Assembly: GCA_028023455.1 (NCBI GenBank)
Contig: JAQFVV010000516.1
Coordinates: 188,001 to 252,000, forward strand
Length of the DNA stretch: 64,000 nt
Direction of reading: 5' to 3'
Origin: Epiperipatus broadwayi
Taxonomy: Eukaryota; Onychophora; Udeonychophora; Euonychophora; Peripatidae
The translations under genes and the position numbers were made by a program. This document shows, one piece after another, positions 28,532 through 42,489 of this stretch (positions are counted from its first letter, which is position 1; each line of letters starts with the position of its first letter). The notes under the pieces were generated by a model that saw only the letters and a list, made by a program, of their open reading frames with translations, did no database searches and was not told the DNA's origin.

Positions 28532-28787
28532 AGTAAGAGAACCTGAAATGGCTGAACCACTTTTTTCAAAATATTATAATTTAATAAAAGATACATGGCC
28601 TATTATTAACAGAAGACACAGAGCATCAAAAGAGCAACTTGAAAATTTACAAAATACTAGTCGAGAAGTTAAAGAACTCTATAAACAAGGCTTTAATTAT
28701 ACAAATTTCATAATGAAACTTGGATATCTGTTAAACCCAGACAATGTAAAAAAATGCCGATTTGCAGATAGTTATTGTTCTGCAGAG
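28532..28787 (+). CDS. DEG/ENaC (ASIC-like) sodium channel, second coding exon
   Basis: The exon supplies the third base of a split Arg codon and then 85 codons of the extracellular domain, starting VREPEMAEPLFSKYY. It ends at 28787 before a consensus GTAAGT donor, in phase 0. It carries a charged linker (NRRHRASKEQLENL) and then a region resembling the GHxLxxML-C-F-G-C block of DEG/ENaC channels: YTNFIMKLGYLLNPDNVKKC, with CRFADSYCSAE giving the first two conserved extracellular cysteines at about 28753-28787. It would join the TM1 exon at 840-1110. Remaining parts of the channel (cysteine-rich domains, TM2 and the GxS selectivity filter) were not found downstream and presumably lie beyond the window. 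Confidence 0.88.
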
Positions 28788-30448
28788 GTAAGTAAATCTT
28801 TAAAATTATAACAGAAAAATAATGTTCTAAATAAAATAATTAATAATAAATTCTAAAAAATATTATTTTGGCATTGATATTCGAAATTTATAAGTTTAGT
28901 AGATGATAAAAAAAATTAAGAAATCCCTTATATTAAAATATGCTTTGTTATATGTAGACAAAAATAATGTTTTTTGTGTGTATATATATATATGTCTAAA
29001 ACTTAAGCTTTCGTAAATATAAAGTTCGTGAATTTTAAAGAAATGTATACTGTGAGTGGATGTGCATGGATTTTTTTTTAATAAAAGCCAATAATATTTG
29101 ATAATTTGATGTAAAATATTGATAAGCTTTCTAAACGATAACCTTCTAAAAAGTAGATATTAAAATTTTGATTTAATAATTTAATTAATTTCAAATTACT
29201 TAAAAATTATATATATATAATTAAAATGAAATAGATAAATAATGAAATGTCAATTTCAATTTAGGAAAAAGTTTAAATTGAGAATAATTTTGCAAACACT
29301 AACTTTAAAAGTGAAATGAGTGATCTATAATAAACATTTACATACATTATTTTTATGGATAATATATTAAAGCACATTAAAATTTTTAAAATAACAAAAT
29401 GCGTAAATATTTATAGAATTGTAGAAAGGTGTAAAACACACAAAAAAAAATCTTTGACATTCTTAAAATATTAGAGTTTAATTAGTTTTTAGCAATTTCA
29501 AATAGCTAAATATATTATACAGAATAAATTTTTATCCATTATTATGTGTTAGTCGTATTAACAATATAATATATACTTATTCTGAAAAACTTTTTTAAAA
29601 TCAAAAGACTAAATTCTTTGAATTAGAAAGTTTTCTCGATATCAAATTATTATATATTTAGAATTACTAATAGAATTATATTTTTAAAATTAATAAATAA
29701 ATGCTATAAAAAATAAAATATTCTAATAATAAATTTTATGCTACATCTTAGAAACATTTGTCTTTTGTTATATTTTTATTCATATGGTTTTAAAAGAATG
29801 TATGGTGGCGTGGAGGTTATTAATACATTTGTAAAAAAACACATTACACATGGAAAAGATAAATGTGAGTAATTCCATGTGTATGTGTTTAATTAATTTA
29901 AAAAAGCAGATATGTTAAGCTTTAACTGAAGTTTAAACTTTATATCTGGGCCAGAGATAATCTTTAGTTTAATAAATGATTCGTGATAAACGTTATTGTA
30001 TTTATCTAGAATAGATATTTATCAAAGTTGTGGGTAAAGTAAGTTTGACACTTGTAAATCAAAATCTAACAATTTATTATTTACAAATAATGCACATTTG
30101 ACAAAGATATTGTGACCGACTATATTTTACTCAACAAAGCTTAAACGTTATTAATTTTATAATAATATAAAATCATTTTCTCTTTATTTAAATAACAAAT
30201 TGTAATAATAGATATCTGACAAATAATATTTTTAAATTATGGGAAAAGATCTAATTATAATAGCCCTTATTTACTCAGAATGTACTAAAATATTTATGTT
30301 TAACATTTTTAGACTAGTTCAAATATAATTTTATATAAAATTAAATACTGTAAATGACTATTAAAATATCGGTAATGATCAGTTGCCAAACCTACAATAA
30401 ATCACTTAATCTATCTCAATACCAAAGTAACACCTTAATTATAATCAT
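28788..30448. other. Intronic sequence without recognised gene
   Basis: AT-rich with no recognised coding region or repeat beyond short TA runs. It starts with the GTAAGT donor of the preceding exon. Confidence 0.6.
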
Positions 30449-30547
30449 CAAGCGTGGCCGAGAGGTCAGCATAGCTGCCTTACAAGCAGTTGTCCCAGTT
30501 TTGCGGGATCGCTTCCCAGCCGATGCTTTGACACATAAAAAAAAAAG
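30449..30547 (+). mobile_element. tRNA-derived SINE, copy 2
   Basis: This copy has A-box-like TGGCCGAGAGGT (30455-30466), CTGCCTTACAAGCAG, and B-box-like GGATCGCTTCC (30506-30516). It ends CCGATGCTTTGACACAT and ten A. It is the same family as the copies at 27390 and 40431. I see no convincing target duplication, so it is probably older. The ORF across it is accidental. Confidence 0.88.
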
Positions 30548-32340
30548 ATTGAATAATTTAAAATATGTATTTCGTGTTGATATACTCTGTCTAAAATAAT
30601 ACTGGATAAATGGTTATCCTAATATTTATAATTCACTCCCCCCACTATGAATTTGTCTAATGATATATCTAATAATAATAATGCTAATATCTCTTCAATT
30701 AGTATTCATTCGATTAGAATTATTTATTCTAAATTAGAATAATTTCGATAAATAAATAAAAAATTGATTCGCCATTAAATTTAATTATCAACCTATCATA
30801 TATCAAATATTAAAATATCATTTAGGGTTTTGCTGTCATTTAATTAAATTAAATATATTATCGAAATCTATTTAAATAAAATCAATCGCAGTTAGAACGT
30901 TATATTTATATATTTGAATATGTAACTGTTAAGAATACCAAATGCTGATTTATTAAGTATTAGTTGTGTCTATTTTACATAATAATCAAATATATAAAAT
31001 GTAATAATATATTACTATATATGCATTTACCAATTCAATTGCTGTTTCCTTGTTTGTTTCATAATTATTTACTCTAAGAAGTGTCAGATATAAATTAATA
31101 TTTGAAATTATATTAGCAAATAAATATGCATGTCTATTTAAAATGAGCGAATTTAATTAAATCAATATTTATTAATAATAAATAAATTGATAAATTATAA
31201 ATGAAATACATCGTCATACTCATTTTAGCTAAACATCGATAAGTATGTCTTACATATGAATTATTATTAGAGAAAATAAATAACAGCAAAAATAAAAAAT
31301 TATCTATTTTATATTTATCATGTAATATAATAGAATCCGTGTAAAAAATGAAAGTATTGTTAAATAAACACACAACTAAAATAAAAGAAAGCTAATGATA
31401 AATAATTATGTAAAATTTATACTATATGATAATTTACTTGAATAATAAAAAAATTTAAACAGGGTTATATATGTTTATTTGCTTACTTTATTAAAAAAAC
31501 ATGGTGTCAATAAACCACAATTGTAATATAATCATTTAGATTTTTCAATATTCACAATATACATATTGAAATAATATACAGTCATCAAATAAATATATTG
31601 GACTTTAAATTAAAATTTTAAACATTAAATTAAGAATAGATCCTTACTTAGATTAAGATTTAACCCTTCATCTACTTTATATATGAACGGACAGTTTATT
31701 AATGAATAAGATAACCAATAATAAAATATAATACAAAAAGAATAAATAAATGAATATACATTTACATATGACTTGTATAAAGTCCATATATGCAGATATT
31801 TCAGAGAAGTACAATAGTTTGATTGTTTATGTTCTGCAAGCTCCAAATAATCCAATTAAATTCTTTAATTTGGTCAGTATAAAATACATTTTAGATAGTT
31901 ATCCCACGTAAAATATAAAATCAAATTTCCAGTAAATTCAATTATTAATTTATAATCCTTTGAATAATAATATGATTGATATTATAAATGGCATTCTTTA
32001 AAGCAAGCGGATGCTGCCATTTTTTTATAACTTAGGCAATATATGAATAAATCAATTTCAATGTATTATTAAAATAATCCATAGCAATTGCTAGATGATA
32101 ATTTTAAGTAGAAATAATTTGGACATATAGCAGCATATGGATAATTTTGACATTCAACAACTAAAACATTTCATTTATTTATTGCAATAATACTTTAGCA
32201 GATAAGTTTTAAATGAATTTTAAAGTTAGAAGTTTTCCTTCTCGTTTCTCTTGCTTTGCAAGTACTTCGGTTTCTCTAACAAATATATCCCTTTTCCCAA
32301 TCCATTATTTGACAGTTTCTAAATTAAAACACTTATATAT
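30548..32340. other. Intronic sequence without recognised gene
   Basis: AT-rich. Minus-strand frames at 31134-31373 and 31625-31855 are low-complexity and match nothing I recognise. The last bases enter the tandem repeat array. Confidence 0.6.
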
Positions 32341-33560
32341 ATATATATGAAAAACAAAAACAAGTTTTATATACGTAAACTTGCTATCACTTGTATTTAT
32401 GATCAATAGATGGAGCTTTACCAAGACCTCCCAAACAAGCGTATTTTTGTTTACATAAACGTCAGAGTCAATATTCACTGTCTCTTTCGTTGACTCCACC
32501 CTCAGATCAGCTGATTTCAAGCTGATTTGCTATCATCAGTGAAGGATAGGAGTTAGAAACTAGACCTAAACACTAACTCCAAGCATTTATGCAACAAGTT
32601 CCTATCAGTTTACAAGCAAGAATTTTTTAGACATGTAAATGTCTTCAAACTCAGCTTATCAAGACATATAGCTATATGGGTCTGATATCAGTTCAGTTTC
32701 TCCACATAGTCAAAGCATCTGCAATATATATCATTGCAAGAAACTTTAAAGGTACATTTATGAAAAACAAAAGCAAGTTTTATATACGTAAACTTGCTAT
32801 CGCTTGTATTTATGATCAATAGATGGAGCTTTACCAAGACCTCCAAAACAAGCATATTTTTGTTTACATAAATGTCAGAGTCAATATTCACTGTCTCTTT
32901 CGTTTGCTCCATGCTCAGATCAGCTGATTTCAAGCTGATTTGCTATCATCAGTGAAGGATAGGAGTTAGAAACTAGACCTAAACACTAACTCCAAGCATT
33001 TATGCAACAAGTTCCTATCAGTTTGCAAGCATGAATTTTTTAGACACGTAAATGTCTTCAAACTCAGCTTATCAAGCCATATAGCTATATGGGTCTGATA
33101 ACAGTTCAGTTTCTCCATATTGTCAAAGCCTCTGCAATATATATCATTGCAAGAAACTTTAAAGGTACATTTATGAAAAACAAAAACAAGTTTTATATAC
33201 ATAAACTTGCTATCGCTTGTATTTAAGATCAATAGATGGAGCTTTATTAAGAGCTCCAAAACAAGTGTATTTTGTTTACATAAAAGTCAGAGTCAATATT
33301 CACTGTCCTTTCATTTGCTACACCCTCAGATCAACTTATTTCAAGCTGATTTGCTATCATCAGTGAAGAATAGGAGTTAGAAACTAGACCTAAACACTAA
33401 CACCAAGCGGTTATGCAACAAGTTCCTATCGGTTTGCAAGCATGAATTTTTTAGACACATGAATGTTTTCAAACTCAGCTTATCAAGCCAGATAGGTATA
33501 TGGGTCTGATATCATTTCAGTTTCTTTACATGGTCAAAGCCTCTGCAATATATATCATTG
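32341..33560 (-). repeat. Tandem array of about 413-bp units
   Basis: The array holds about three units. The landmark GTTTCT after TTCAG falls at 32696, 33109 and 33520, giving periods of 413 and 411. Each unit has GAAAAACAAAA, CTTGCTATC, CAGCTGATTTCAAGCTGATT, TAGGAGTTAGAAACTAGACC and ATATGGGTCTGATA in order. Copies differ by scattered substitutions. An open frame of 65-80 codons recurs in the units on the minus strand but starts at TTG with a TAG just upstream, so coding is unlikely. A diverged relative lies at 7055-7260. Confidence 0.92.
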
Positions 33561-33952
33561 CAGACCCATATAGCTATCTGGCTTGATAAGCTGTGTTTGA
33601 AGACATTTAAGTTTCTTGCAATGATATATATTGCAGAGGCTTTGACTATGTGGAGAAACTGAACTGATATCAGACCCATATAGCTATCTGGCTTGATAAT
33701 CTGAGTTTGAAGACATTTATGTGTCTAAAAAATTCATGCTTGCAAACTGATAGGAACTTGTTGCATAAATGCTTAAAATTCGTGTTTAGGTCTAGTTTTT
33801 ACCTCCTATCCTTCACTGATGATAGCAAATCAGCTTGAAATCAGCTGATCTGAGGGTGGAGCAAACGAAAGAGACAGCGAATATTGACTCTGACATTTAT
33901 GTAAACAAAAATACGCTTGTTTTGGAGGTCTTGGTAAAGCTCCATCTATTAT
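33561..33952 (+). repeat. Inverted unit of the 413-bp repeat
   Basis: Here the same repeat runs in the opposite orientation. It begins GCAGACCCATATAGCTATCTG, passes a short internal rearrangement near 33608, and ends CTCCATCTATT before a TA tract. With the array on its left it forms a large palindrome centred near 33562. Confidence 0.9.
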
Positions 33953-33953
33953 C

Positions 33954-33986
<33 letters not shown>

Positions 33987-33991
33987 TTATC

Positions 33992-34023
<32 letters not shown>
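33953..34023. repeat. TA-rich microsatellite
   Basis: About 70 bp of TA with two ATGTATA interruptions. It separates the inverted unit from the Penelope-like element. Confidence 0.9.
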
Positions 34024-34024
<1 letters not shown>

Positions 34025-34489
34025 TAATCAAACAAATATATTTAAAACAGTATCCAAAATGAAATATATTCTTTACCAGAAGTACTTTCAAATGTTTCAC
34101 TGACAATCTTTATCAACTGTTAATACAAATATACAAAAAATAAAAACTTGCATTACCCATCATTCAATCTATTCAAATTTCTCACAATTCTGTTGTCTTT
34201 ATATTAGCCGATTGTCTATTCATTAAACCACCTCTATTCCTAGATATCATCATTGCCTCTTTAATTTTACATTTTTCACTACACCTTTCAATTTGAATAA
34301 TTTTTATATGTCTATTATTAAAGTTAAACAATAATTACATGTTTTATTATGATCAAAAATAATTGATGGAGTATTCATATTTACCGAAGATATATTTTCT
34401 TTCTGTACATTTTATATAATGTCTTATGATCATCATATCTTTTTTGTAATGTACATTTGGATTCCCCTATATATTTTATTCCACAACCA
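34024..34489 (-). repeat. Inverted copy of the Penelope-like 3' end (left arm)
   Basis: About 460 bp. It reads, in reverse, the endonuclease C-terminus and 3' tail found at 35505-35972 with scattered differences. Shared landmarks include CATAATAAAACATGTAATTA, CAATGATGATATCTAGGAAT and TTTCACTGACAATC. Confidence 0.88.
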
Positions 34490-34499
34490 CGGATTTGGA

Positions 34500-35297
34500 G
34501 ATTATACAATTTCATCATCATTTGATTTTATTAATAGGATTAAAAATACAAAATTGAAAATAATGATGTTATGTGTACACTTGACATATCTAAAATGTAT
34601 GGTTCAATTAATCATATGAAATCAATAGAGATTATTGAAAGAGCTTTGTTTTTAAAATCTATAGATAATAACATTAAGAATTTTATTATTAAAATATTAA
34701 GATTTGTAAATGATCATATATATATATATATATATGTGTGTTAGGTTTAATGCTTGCTTTTATAAAATGAATTATGGTTGGCCAAATGGTCTTCTGGTGG
34801 TATCACCGATTTGTAATTTTTTTATTTCTAGTTATGAGGTTAAGATGTTATCTCAGATAAAATATAAAAGAATTAAAGTATATTGTAGATATGTTGATGA
34901 TGTATTTATATATGCACATAATGAAATAATAGTTAATTTGTTTAGTGAATTAAATATGATTAATAATGTAAAATGGGTGCTAAATGAAGAGGAGGAAGAT
35001 TCTATAAAGTTTTTAGATATATTTATTAAAAGAAATAATAATGTGTTTGATTATAATATGATTTTAAAGCCTGTTGAAATTAGGGGTTATATTCCATATA
35101 ATTCTAAAGTTTATATGGGTCATAAATTAGCTGTTTTGAAGTCATTTTTGTTTAGAAATGTTTATTTGTGCAAATTTATTAGTGATAAAATTGAAAATAT
35201 TAGTGTATATATTACTGATATGCTGAATGTTGGTTATGGAAGGAGTATTATTTATAATACAATTACAAAATATAATCAAAATAAAAGTAATAATTAG
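34500..35297 (+). pseudogene. Penelope-like reverse transcriptase (broken)
   Basis: Motif A is readable at about 34560-34610 (DVMCTLDISKMYGSI), in a different frame from the main ORF. The open frame 34710-35297 then carries GWPNGLLVVSPICNF (the G-x-P-x-G-S-P-L-S-P-like block), RYVDDVFIY with the catalytic Asp pair at residues 63-64, SIKFLDIFIKR (the Penelope INFLD block) and GHKLAVLKSFLFRN (the HK block typical of the clade). A TA microsatellite interrupts the stretch between motif A and the GWP block. The N-terminal RT portion is missing. The family assignment rests on motif order and spacing. Confidence 0.85.
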
Positions 35298-35479
35298 AAA
35301 AGATTAAATAAATTAAAAAGTGATAAGTGGATTTCTATTCCTTTTATATCTAATCAACAAGCTAAATTAATTAATAAACTTTATAGTGGTTTGTGTAGAA
35401 TTTCTTTTTTCTCTTCAAATAATATAAATGATATGATAAATAACTCTAAAACCAAGATTTCTAAGTTTGAGTTAAGTTC

Positions 35480-35821
35480 TGTTATATATATATATATTGG
35501 AATGTGGTTGTGGAATAAAATATATAGGGGAATCAAAATGTATATTACAAAAATGATATAATGATCATAAGACATTATATAAACGTGTACAGAAAAAAAT
35601 ATATTTTCGGTAAATATGAATAGTCCATCAATTATTTTTGATCATAATAAAACATGTAATTATGGTTTTAAATTTAATAATAGAGATATAAAAATTATTC
35701 AAATTGAAAGGTATAGTGAAAAACTTAAAAATAAAGAGGCAATGATGATATCTAGGAATAGAGGTGGTTTAATGAATATACAATCGGTTAATATAAAGAC
35801 AACAGAATTGTGGAAAATTTG
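35480..35821 (+). pseudogene. Penelope-like GIY-YIG endonuclease remnant
   Basis: In one frame near 35507 the sequence reads CGCGIKYIGESKCILQK and then meets a stop. YIGES is the expected GIY-YIG second half. In another frame from 35616, FDHNKTCNYGFKFNN, IKIIQIERYSEKL and KEAMMISRNRGG resemble the downstream part of the domain. An endonuclease of this type would nick target DNA for the preceding RT. Stops and frame changes disable it. Confidence 0.78.
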
Positions 35822-35972
35822 AATGGATTGAATGATGGGTAATGCAAGTTTTTATTTTTTGTGCATTTGTATTAACAGTTGATAAAGATTGTCAGTGAAA
35901 CAATTGAAAATACTTCTGGTAAAGAATATATTATTTAATTTTGAATACTGTGTTAAATATATTTGTTTGAAT
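35505..35972 (+). repeat. Penelope-like 3' end (right arm of the inverted pair)
   Basis: This arm pairs with 34024-34489. It ends in TGAATACTGTGTTAAATATA and TTTGTTTGA, as the left arm begins in reverse complement. Confidence 0.86.
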
Positions 35973-38486
<2,514 letters not shown>

Positions 38487-38654
38487 TATTGAAATTAAAC
38501 TGAGAGAGTGCAAATCTCTCAAGCACTTATGACTATCACTAGCCAATCAGATCAAGCACTGAGACAGAGAATTTCACAAGAAAAAGGTGGTTCCACCTTC
38601 TTCTTTAATTGTCTTTCTATATATCCAAGCCACTCTCTCAGTTTAATTTCAATA
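38487..38654 (+). mobile_element. MITE with 24-bp terminal inverted repeats, copy 1
   Basis: This is a 168-bp element. Its ends read TATTGAAATTAAACTGAGAG and the exact reverse complement, giving perfect 24-bp inverted repeats. The interior includes AAGGTGGTTCCACCTT, a short palindrome. No transposase is encoded. The outermost TA could be a TA target duplication, which would suggest Tc1/mariner-type mobilisation, but this is not certain. Confidence 0.88.
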
Positions 38655-38829
38655 CTGTCTGCCTTTATAAAAATAAATATTATTTATATATGTTGCTGCA
38701 AGTTATAATATCGATAAACTACTGCATAGTAAATCAAAAGATTTCATGCTGTATGTTTGTAATTTGAACTCAGTGTGTTGAGTGTGAAGATATTTAAGAT
38801 TCACACTTTTAGATTTAAGTACTTTAGGC

Positions 38830-38972
38830 TGGCTTGGATATATAGAAAGACAAGTAAAGAAGAAGGTGGAACCACCTTTTTCTTGTAAAATTCTCTGTCT
38901 CAGTCCTTGATCTGATTGGCTGGTGATAGTCATAAGTGCTTGAGAGATTTGCACTCTCTCAGTTTAATTTTA
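38830..38972 (-). mobile_element. MITE, copy 2 (lacks one terminal repeat)
   Basis: This is the same family as 38487-38654, on the opposite strand. It is nearly identical over GGCTTGGATATATAGAAAGAC to CACTCTCTCAGTTTAATTTT, but the left terminal repeat is absent, so it is truncated. The two copies are about 175 bp apart in inverted orientation. Confidence 0.87.
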
Positions 38973-39941
38973 TAACCTAGTAATCTAGTCACTATAAATT
39001 AAGAATACTTTATCAGTATTCTTAACTCTAATATATTGTCAAATGTCACTTATATTGTTTATATTTATCATTTTATATACTATATTATTTTATTCACTAT
39101 ATTTCCAATTACTAATATACTAGAAACATTATAGCTAATAGATAATTTTTAATGTAGTATTCTAGTAGAAATTTTTTATAAAAAATAGCTACATCTTCAC
39201 ATTCTTTTATTTTCTGTATGATTTGTCAATCATAACAAAACTTGAGCAATATGTTTGAAAGCAATTTTACTATCTTTATTCATTTTAATGACTTTTCACC
39301 ATTAATAACATAATCTTGAAAGTTATCATGTTCAAACAATATAGTAGCTATATCGGAAAGGAATCTTATATTCCAACCAACCAATTCTGCAGTTTTATTA
39401 TAAATTGTAAAGCATTAATAAATCCTTTTAACATGCTACATCTTCAAACTCATTTTCTAGCATAATGTTTTTAAAAAATTTTTTACTAAATGGGTTTCTT
39501 TTTTTTTTTACATTCCTTCCTTTTGGAAGTAATTCATATTTCCGAAGTTTATATTTCTGAGGTTCTAATCCCAAACTAAGATTGTCAGCACTTCTATTCC
39601 AGAATTAAGACCAAATGATATATGTATGACATTTCTAATTCTAGGATCATATTGCAATCTATAAAACAACATATGGAGTTATGAACATATCAGAAAAAAA
39701 TGTCCATATTCTATTGCACCCTATACTATTTCCACCTTAACTGTCTACTGTTTAACTCTGATTTCAAATCTTCTTAAACATTTTCAACTGACTTTTCATA
39801 ATAGTTGTGAAATGTTAATGCATCATGATTTCACAAATACTTTTTGCTTAAAATTGGCATTACATGAATTCTCTTGGAAGCATTAAATAAGTCTTTCATA
39901 CTTTCTTGCTTTAACATATACTGCAGAATGATTACTAACTA
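38973..39941. other. Sequence without recognised gene
   Basis: Moderately AT-rich. The reverse strand at 39500-39930 gives short protein-like stretches broken by many stops, which could be a very decayed element, but I cannot name it. Confidence 0.45.
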
Positions 39942-40030
39942 AAATATAATCCTTCAGATTTAACTTTAAAACATTAATGTTCTATCTCTACAATCAGTTG
40001 TTGCTATAATATTATTCTTATTATATATAT
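39942..40030 (+). repeat. Direct repeat flanking the gypsy element, left copy
   Basis: About 70 bp of near-identical sequence (starting AAATATAATCC and containing CAGATTTAACTTTAAAACAT) plus a TA-rich end recur at 48285-48373, just beyond the right LTR. It is far too long for an integrase-made target duplication of 4-6 bp. Confidence 0.9.
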
Positions 40031-41602
40031 TGAGCTGGTATTTTTCTGCAAGCTCATATTCATATGTGTATATATTTTTAAAATCGAGTATATATTATTT
40101 TATAATAAAACATATTTTTGTACTAAACATAAATAATAAAACTTACTTTTTTGAAATAAAATTTTAAAAGTTTTGAAATCAATTAAATCAAGATAAAAAA
40201 AGGATCTTACAAGTTTATTTTTATAAAAGTTTGTCTTTTGTTTTATTTCTAATTCTTAGAAATTCTTAAAGATAGAAGTGGAATGAAATTATAGAATTTT
40301 TCTGCAATTAGCTCTATTGTTGAAACTTTGATAGTGGAGGTATTTTTGTGCAATCTATTACACTCATCAATTTGGAATGTTTCCACAGGATTATAAGTAA
40401 CATTGAAAAAAAACTATAAATTACGTGATTTTTTTTTTTTAAGTGTCATAACATCGGCCGGGATGCGAACCCGCAACCCAGGCAACTGCCTGCAAGTGCA
40501 AGGCAGTCGCATTGACCTCTCGAAATTACGTGATTGCATTTTGTTTGAGATTAATTGGTATTTTGCCTAAGTTAGTGACTGATGTATTGGTTTTAATTTG
40601 GCTCGGATTCTTCAACAATTTAAAACCTGCAAAGCCAAATTAAATAATTAAAAAGTACAGATAATATATTGAGTGGCTAGAGGTATCAGAACTTTCTCCT
40701 TGCGGAAACTCTCTTTCTGTCACCACCTGGAACTTCCATTGGAAATACCAACCTTGCATAGAAACATGTAGAGCTAGCTGAGGAAACTGGATTAAAATGG
40801 AAATCTAGGACAAAACATGACAAGCATAGAATGAAATACTTCTCCCACATTACCAATACACTGATCAATTAGGGTAACTAGACATTTTCTTTTATTACAA
40901 GAAACATTTGCATGTTAATATATAAGATGTATAGTGATGTAATAGAATTTTAAACAGCTTTCACTTCAAGCAGATATAAGTTACAACAATAAAAGGTTTT
41001 TTTATAGATTTTTTAATTACATATACTCCACTAACTCAAATTAACCAACATTATATATATATATGTTTTATTTTATTAATTAACGATACCTTTCTTACCT
41101 ATCATTATTATATTACTAGTATGGTGTATTTACATAAAATAGTATACTTAATCTAAGGGAATAGATATAGAGTTTAACATTTGCAAGGGAGGGTTTGAGC
41201 ACTGCTAAGAAGCATGCTCTTATAGTAAGTCACCTTTTAATTCATGACCTAGTATGTATATACCATAATTATTAGTAATTTTCTATACATTTGTATAAAG
41301 AACTGTGTATGTTTTTTCGAGAATGATTTGTTAAATCAGGCTTAGTATGACATAGATTGTGATGGTTTGATTAAATAAATGCAAGGAGAGGAAATAAGAA
41401 GAAAAAAGAAAGATAGTGTAATAAATATTTCAACATTGATCAGGTGTCTGTTTGATTTTATTTAACTAGTTAAGTATGATATTCATCTTAAAGAATTTAA
41501 GTCCAATATAAATTATTTTATAAATTGCATTTGGTAATAGTCATTCATAAGTAAATAATCAACTGTGATTGTGGAAACAATCTAGTTCCAAGTTAGGATT
41601 GT
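40031..41602 (+). repeat. Gypsy 5' LTR
   Basis: This is the longer of the two LTRs because it contains a SINE at 40431-40522. It matches the 3' LTR throughout with scattered substitutions and small indels. The right edge is set before TTGGTGGTGCCC, which resembles a tRNA primer-binding site. That edge is uncertain by about 60 bp. Confidence 0.8.
40431..40522 (-). mobile_element. tRNA-derived SINE, copy 3, inside the 5' LTR
   Basis: On the minus strand it reads CGAGAGGTCAATGCGACTGC, a B-box-like GGGTTCGCATCCC and GATGTTATGACACTT with a T-run complement. It is 5'-truncated compared with the copy at 27390. It is flanked by exact 13-bp duplications AAATTACGTGATT (40418-40430 and 40523-40535). 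The 3' LTR shows the empty site AAATTATGGGATT at 47191-47203. Confidence 0.94.
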
Positions 41603-41639
41603 TGGTGGTGCCCTCAAATGACCCATAAGTCAAAATGTC

Positions 41640-42480
41640 ATGGCACAGAGAAAAGAAAGTTAAGAAAATGGCATCTCAATGTGTAGGGCATGTTAACTAA
41701 ATAAGCAGTCTGAGATCAGGATAGAAAATGGGTAAGGCAGATTTAGTGGTTAACATGGGGAGTTAGTGTTTCAGTAGGGAAGGTTTTGAATTTCCAAGTA
41801 AATATAAAATATTTTAGATAAAATGCAAGATAAAATGCAAGATAAAATTGCGATAAAAGTGTTCAAAGGAGATAAAGAGAAGACTCTATTTGAACACTCA
41901 GAAAGTTTAGAAGAGTGTTTTTGTACATATGAGACAAGGAAAGAAGAAAAAAGTAATTATAATTATGTAGAATAATACAAAAAAGCCAGATGATTTTAAA
42001 CAGTACAAAAATAAATGAATGCATGCATTTTGGAATGTAAAGAAACAAGAAAATATATGAAGAGTGGTAGAATTAGAAAGGTATAAAGAAGAAAGGTATA
42101 AAAAAGTAGGAATAGGATATAGACAGTTTTTGTTTTAAAGCAAATGGTGAAATTGAGAAGGATGAAAGAATATCCTATTTCCGAATAGCAGATTATAAGT
42201 ATTATAAAAATATGCCAAAAAATGTACAAGAGAGATTATCTAACAGTAGGTGTGAAGGAGTCGAAGACATATTGGAAGTTCTTAGAGAGGAAAAAACCTA
42301 CAGGAAAAAAAGAAACAAAAACAACTACCTAAGCTGTTAAATGTAGTCATTGAGAAAAAAAATGCAAATGATGGCAGAACAAACTGGTCCTATGATAATG
42401 ATAAAAACAGGGAATATAGATCCAGGATCCACTAGACAAGGGGAATCAAGTCTCGATAATCTCAAATCAGAGGTCAGAGG
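41640..42480 (+). pseudogene. Gypsy leader and gag remnant
   Basis: Short frames separated by stops give a charged gag-like protein, for example IAIKVFKGDKEKTLFEHSES at about 41848-41910 and MPKNVQERLSNSR at about 42212. No zinc knuckle was seen. The assignment rests on position between the 5' LTR and the protease/RT. It is broken by many stops. Confidence 0.55.
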
Positions 42481-42489
42481 AGGGAAATA

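Larger units (their letters stand above)
34024..35972 (+). mobile_element. Penelope-like retroelement with inverted 3'-end copies
   Basis: A central reverse transcriptase and GIY-YIG-type endonuclease remnant is flanked by an inverted copy of its own 3' end. The left segment (34024-34489) is the reverse complement of the right segment (35505-35972). Partial inverted or tandem copies at the 5' end are a known trait of Penelope-like elements. Frameshifts break the coding part, so it is not active. It adjoins the 413-bp repeat palindrome. Confidence 0.86.

Noticed and set aside
30449-30547. Functional tRNA gene
   Set aside because: Boxes A and B are present, but the sequence does not fold into a proper acceptor stem and it has a poly-A tail and dispersed copies, as a SINE does.
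32305-33259. Repeated 65-97-codon minus-strand frames with near-identical protein sequence in each 413-bp unit
   Set aside because: The frames begin at TTG with a TAG a few codons upstream and no ATG near the N-terminus. Similarity follows from recent tandem duplication of the DNA, and there is no sign of selection on the protein.
38508-38954. Paired ORFs with a shared stretch reading SQALMTITSQSDQ
   Set aside because: Both lie in the two MITE copies, so the similarity is that of the repeat.
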